The translations under genes and the position numbers were made by a program. This document shows, in pieces, positions 12,397 through 14,320 of a stretch of 14,320 nucleotides of DNA (positions are counted from its first letter, which is position 1; each line of letters starts with the position of its first letter). Source of the stretch: Acidobacteriota bacterium (lineage in GTDB: Bacteria; Acidobacteriota; Blastocatellia; Pyrinomonadales; Pyrinomonadaceae); the NCBI GenBank assembly GCA_013698055.1, contig JACCVS010000410.1, forward strand, positions 1-14,320, in the 5' to 3' direction. The notes beneath the pieces are model-generated. The model was not told the origin of the DNA. It saw only the letters and a program-made list of their open reading frames with translations, and searched no databases.

Positions 12397-13815
12397 ATGC
12401 GTTTAGGAACTGAAACATTCAAGGAGAACGCCGAAGCAGCCTTGCTGAATGAAGGCTTACAACAGCGGCTTCATGTGCTCGAAGGCATAACTGAGAAGCG
12501 CCACAAGGCTTTCTCCGAGTTGCCGGATGGTGAGGTTCTGCGCGACCGGGCCAGAAGTATCAAGGAGGAAGTAATACTGAATCTTGATCGCTATCTGCTT
12601 CGACTAGAAGAGAATGTGCAAAGGGCTGGCGGGATGGTGCATTGGGCGCGCGATGCGGAAGAGGCACGCGTCATTATCCTTGAACTGGCATCGAAAAACG
12701 GTGTGCAACGTGTAGTCAAGGGGAAGTCAATGGCTTCCGAAGAGATCGGCTTAAACGAGGCACTCGAACTTGCGGGCATTGAAGCGGTGGAAACTGACCT
12801 CGGCGAATACATCATTCAGTTAAGCGAGGAGACACCGTCGCACATCATCGTTCCTGCGATTCATAAATCCAAGGAGGATATCTCCGAACTATTCGCCGAT
12901 AAGCTGGATGCAGGATACTTAAGAGAGGCAGGTGAGCTTACGAGATTCGCGAGAGAAAAACTGCGTGAAAAGTTTTGTACGGCCACAATGGGAATCACGG
13001 GTGCGAATTTCGCTGTAGCCGACACCGGCACCGTCGTGCTCGTCGAGAATGAAGGTAACATCAGGTTAAGCACCACGTTGCCGCTCATTCATGTCGCTTT
13101 GATGGGAATTGAGAAAGTTATCCCGACGCTTCGAGACCTTAATGTTTTCCTCCAGGTGCTGGCTCGCAGCGCGACCGGCCAGAAGATGACAACTTACGTT
13201 TCTTTGCTGACGGGACCGCGGCGCAAGAGCGAAACGGATGGTGCAGAGCAGTTTCATCTCGTTCTGCTGGATAACGGACGCACGCGCATTCTTCAAGATA
13301 AAGAGAAGCGTGAGTCCCTCTACTGCCTGCGCTGCGGCGCATGTCTGAATGTTTGCCCTGTCTATACCAAGATAGGCGGGCACGCTTACGGGTCTGTTTA
13401 TCCTGGGCCAATCGGTTCAATTATTACACCGCCACTAGTTGGGCTTCAGAAATCCAAGGACCTCCCATTCGCTTCTTCATTGTGCGGAGCGTGCCGCGAA
13501 GTGTGTCCGGTAAAAATAGATATTCCGCAAGTGCTCTTGAGATTGAGAAACGAGTGGGTTGAAGGTCAAGAGGGTAAAAGCGGCGGGAGCGCCCCATTCA
13601 CTGAGAGGGCAGCGATGCGCCTGTGGTCTTTCGCGATGAGCCATCAAAGAGTTTATAACCTGGCGTTTCGTCTTTCATCCCTCCTTCAGCTTCCGCTCCT
13701 TAAAGATGGCAAAATCAAGCGTCTGCCTTTTGCCCTGGGCGGCTGGACTGTCAACAGGGACTTCCCAGCCGTAGCCAGGCGATCGTTCCATTCGCTCTGG
13801 CGCGACATCGAATAG
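12397..13815 (+). CDS. lutB: L-lactate oxidation complex iron-sulfur subunit LutB
   Basis: A 472-aa LutB/LldF protein. A LUD domain (about 60-300; VVKGKSMASEEIGLNEAL at 106-123, ETDLGEYIIQL at 132-142, GITGANFAVADTGTV at 199-213) is followed by a ferredoxin-type region. Cluster one is C310-x2-C313-x2-C316-x3-C320P. Cluster two is C363-x2-C366-x3-C370P. It carries electrons in the LutABC lactate-to-pyruvate system. The reading frame is open back to 12274, but that start would sit inside lutA. I chose 12397 because MRLGTETFKEN aligns with the B. subtilis LutB start as I recall it and AAAAGG (12386-12391) lies five bases upstream. An ATG at 12373 is a second option. The gene begins 61 bases after lutA and ends five bases before lutC. 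It looks complete. Confidence 0.93.
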   Translation: MRLGTETFKENAEAALLNEGLQQRLHVLEGITEKRHKAFSELPDGEVLRDRARSIKEEVILNLDRYLLRLEENVQRAGGMVHWARDAEEARVIILELASKNGVQRVVKGKSMASEEIGLNEALELAGIEAVETDLGEYIIQLSEETPSHIIVPAIHKSKEDISELFADKLDAGYLREAGELTRFAREKLREKFCTATMGITGANFAVADTGTVVLVENEGNIRLSTTLPLIHVALMGIEKVIPTLRDLNVFLQVLARSATGQKMTTYVSLLTGPRRKSETDGAEQFHLVLLDNGRTRILQDKEKRESLYCLRCGACLNVCPVYTKIGGHAYGSVYPGPIGSIITPPLVGLQKSKDLPFASSLCGACREVCPVKIDIPQVLLRLRNEWVEGQEGKSGGSAPFTERAAMRLWSFAMSHQRVYNLAFRLSSLLQLPLLKDGKIKRLPFALGGWTVNRDFPAVARRSFHSLWRDIE

Positions 13816-13820
13816 TTATT

Positions 13821-14320
13821 ATGACAAAAGCAGCGAGAGCAGAGATTCTTAAGAGCATCAGAGACGCCTTACAGGGCGAGCATCAACAACAGGCGGTGGC
13901 GGAAGAAGGCAAGACTTCCGCAGCACCCTCTATGCCTAACTCAATTGAAAGAACGAAAGAGGGTGGCGAAGTTAGAGAACTTGAATTGGTAGCCCGATTT
14001 GAACACGAGCTAACCAGGGTGGGTGGACGTTTTTATCACGCCGAGAATGTTCAAGAGGTCTGTGATTACGTTAAGAAACTGGCGGCAGAGCGCTTTGTTC
14101 AATCGGCTGTCAGTTGGGACTCCTCAAAGTTCGAGGGAGGGGAACTGCTCAAGGACTTGGAAATCGCGGGCATCGAAGTTGCTCAAGATTATCAAGGAGT
14201 ACGGCGGGAAGATCTGATCGATAAGTCAATCAAAGCTGATTTGTGCATTTCAGGCGTTGATTATGCGCTGGCTGATACCGGGACACTGGTCTTATGTGCC
14301 GGTGAAGGCAAGGCGCGCTC
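13821..14320 (+). CDS. lutC: L-lactate oxidation complex subunit LutC (LUD domain), cut by the window end
   Basis: An open frame runs from the ATG at 13821 to the right edge without a stop, about 166 residues. It begins MTKAARAEILKSIRDALQ, has a Glu/Gln-rich low-complexity stretch (about 20-50), then VARFEHELTRVGGRFYHAEN (57-76). The LUD-domain block CISGVDYALADTGTLVL (142-158) and GEGKAR follow just before the edge, matching LutC/LldG/YkgG. In the Lut system LutC is needed for lactate oxidation together with LutA and LutB. It starts five bases after the lutB stop with no obvious Shine-Dalgarno, so translational coupling is likely. About the last third, by the family's usual 200-240 aa, lies beyond the window. 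Confidence 0.9.
   Translation, partial: MTKAARAEILKSIRDALQGEHQQQAVAEEGKTSAAPSMPNSIERTKEGGEVRELELVARFEHELTRVGGRFYHAENVQEVCDYVKKLAAERFVQSAVSWDSSKFEGGELLKDLEIAGIEVAQDYQGVRREDLIDKSIKADLCISGVDYALADTGTLVLCAGEGKAR

Overview
The window looks like chromosome (or a large replicon) from a heterotrophic, moderately GC-rich soil-type bacterium. Protein style suggests Acidobacteriota, perhaps Blastocatellia: the small HTH/ParA/winged-helix trio, a secreted BNR-Fn3-LamG protein, two acyl-CoA ligases, and a PfkB kinase and class II aldolase next to lactate-utilisation genes. This placement is inference from the look of the proteins; there is no rRNA or other marker. No tRNA, rRNA, CRISPR array, transposase or integrase was seen.

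Layout. (1) 68-2159, minus strand: a three-gene operon joined by two ATGA overlaps. It encodes a 63-aa MerR/excisionase-type HTH protein, a ParA ATPase, and a 370-aa winged-helix protein with a C-terminal Cys/His knuckle. It resembles a partition/maintenance module of a plasmid or integrated element. Two perfect inverted repeats lie upstream (2189-2208 and 2237-2254). Two blocks of phased 9-nt repeats lie inside the third gene (586-630 and 982-1044). (2) 2308-2913: a scar of gene fragments. A membrane-segment piece and half of a PAS domain on the plus strand are joined to the first ~45 codons of an esterase-like gene on the minus strand, which keeps its Shine-Dalgarno. This probably marks a rearrangement boundary. 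(3) 2948-4486, minus: an acyl-CoA synthetase; the esterase stub lies just downstream of it. (4) 4487-4664: a spacer with two inverted repeats, one with 17-bp perfect arms. (5) 4665-7406, minus: a secreted multidomain protein with Asp-boxes, two ~80% identical Fn3-like modules in exact 300-nt register, and a LamG-like C-terminus. (6) 7665-9338, minus: a second, AlkK/DmdB-like acyl-CoA synthetase. (7) 9340-9660: an AT-rich divergent spacer. (8) 9661 to the right edge, plus: PfkB-family sugar kinase, class II ketose-bisphosphate aldolase, LutA, LutB and LutC (cut by the window edge).

How the genes may work together. The kinase and aldolase share an ATGA overlap and would phosphorylate and split a sugar. 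LutABC is known to oxidise L-lactate to pyruvate. Their co-directional clustering suggests one route: sugar to sugar phosphate, then a triose phosphate plus a lactaldehyde/lactate-type three-carbon piece, then pyruvate. The natural substrate cannot be read from the sequence. The two acyl-CoA ligases on the other strand activate carboxylic acids and appear to belong to separate transcription units. The most interesting items for follow-up are the sugar-to-lactate operon, the HTH-ParA-wHTH trio with its phased repeats, and the mosaic scar at 2308-2913.
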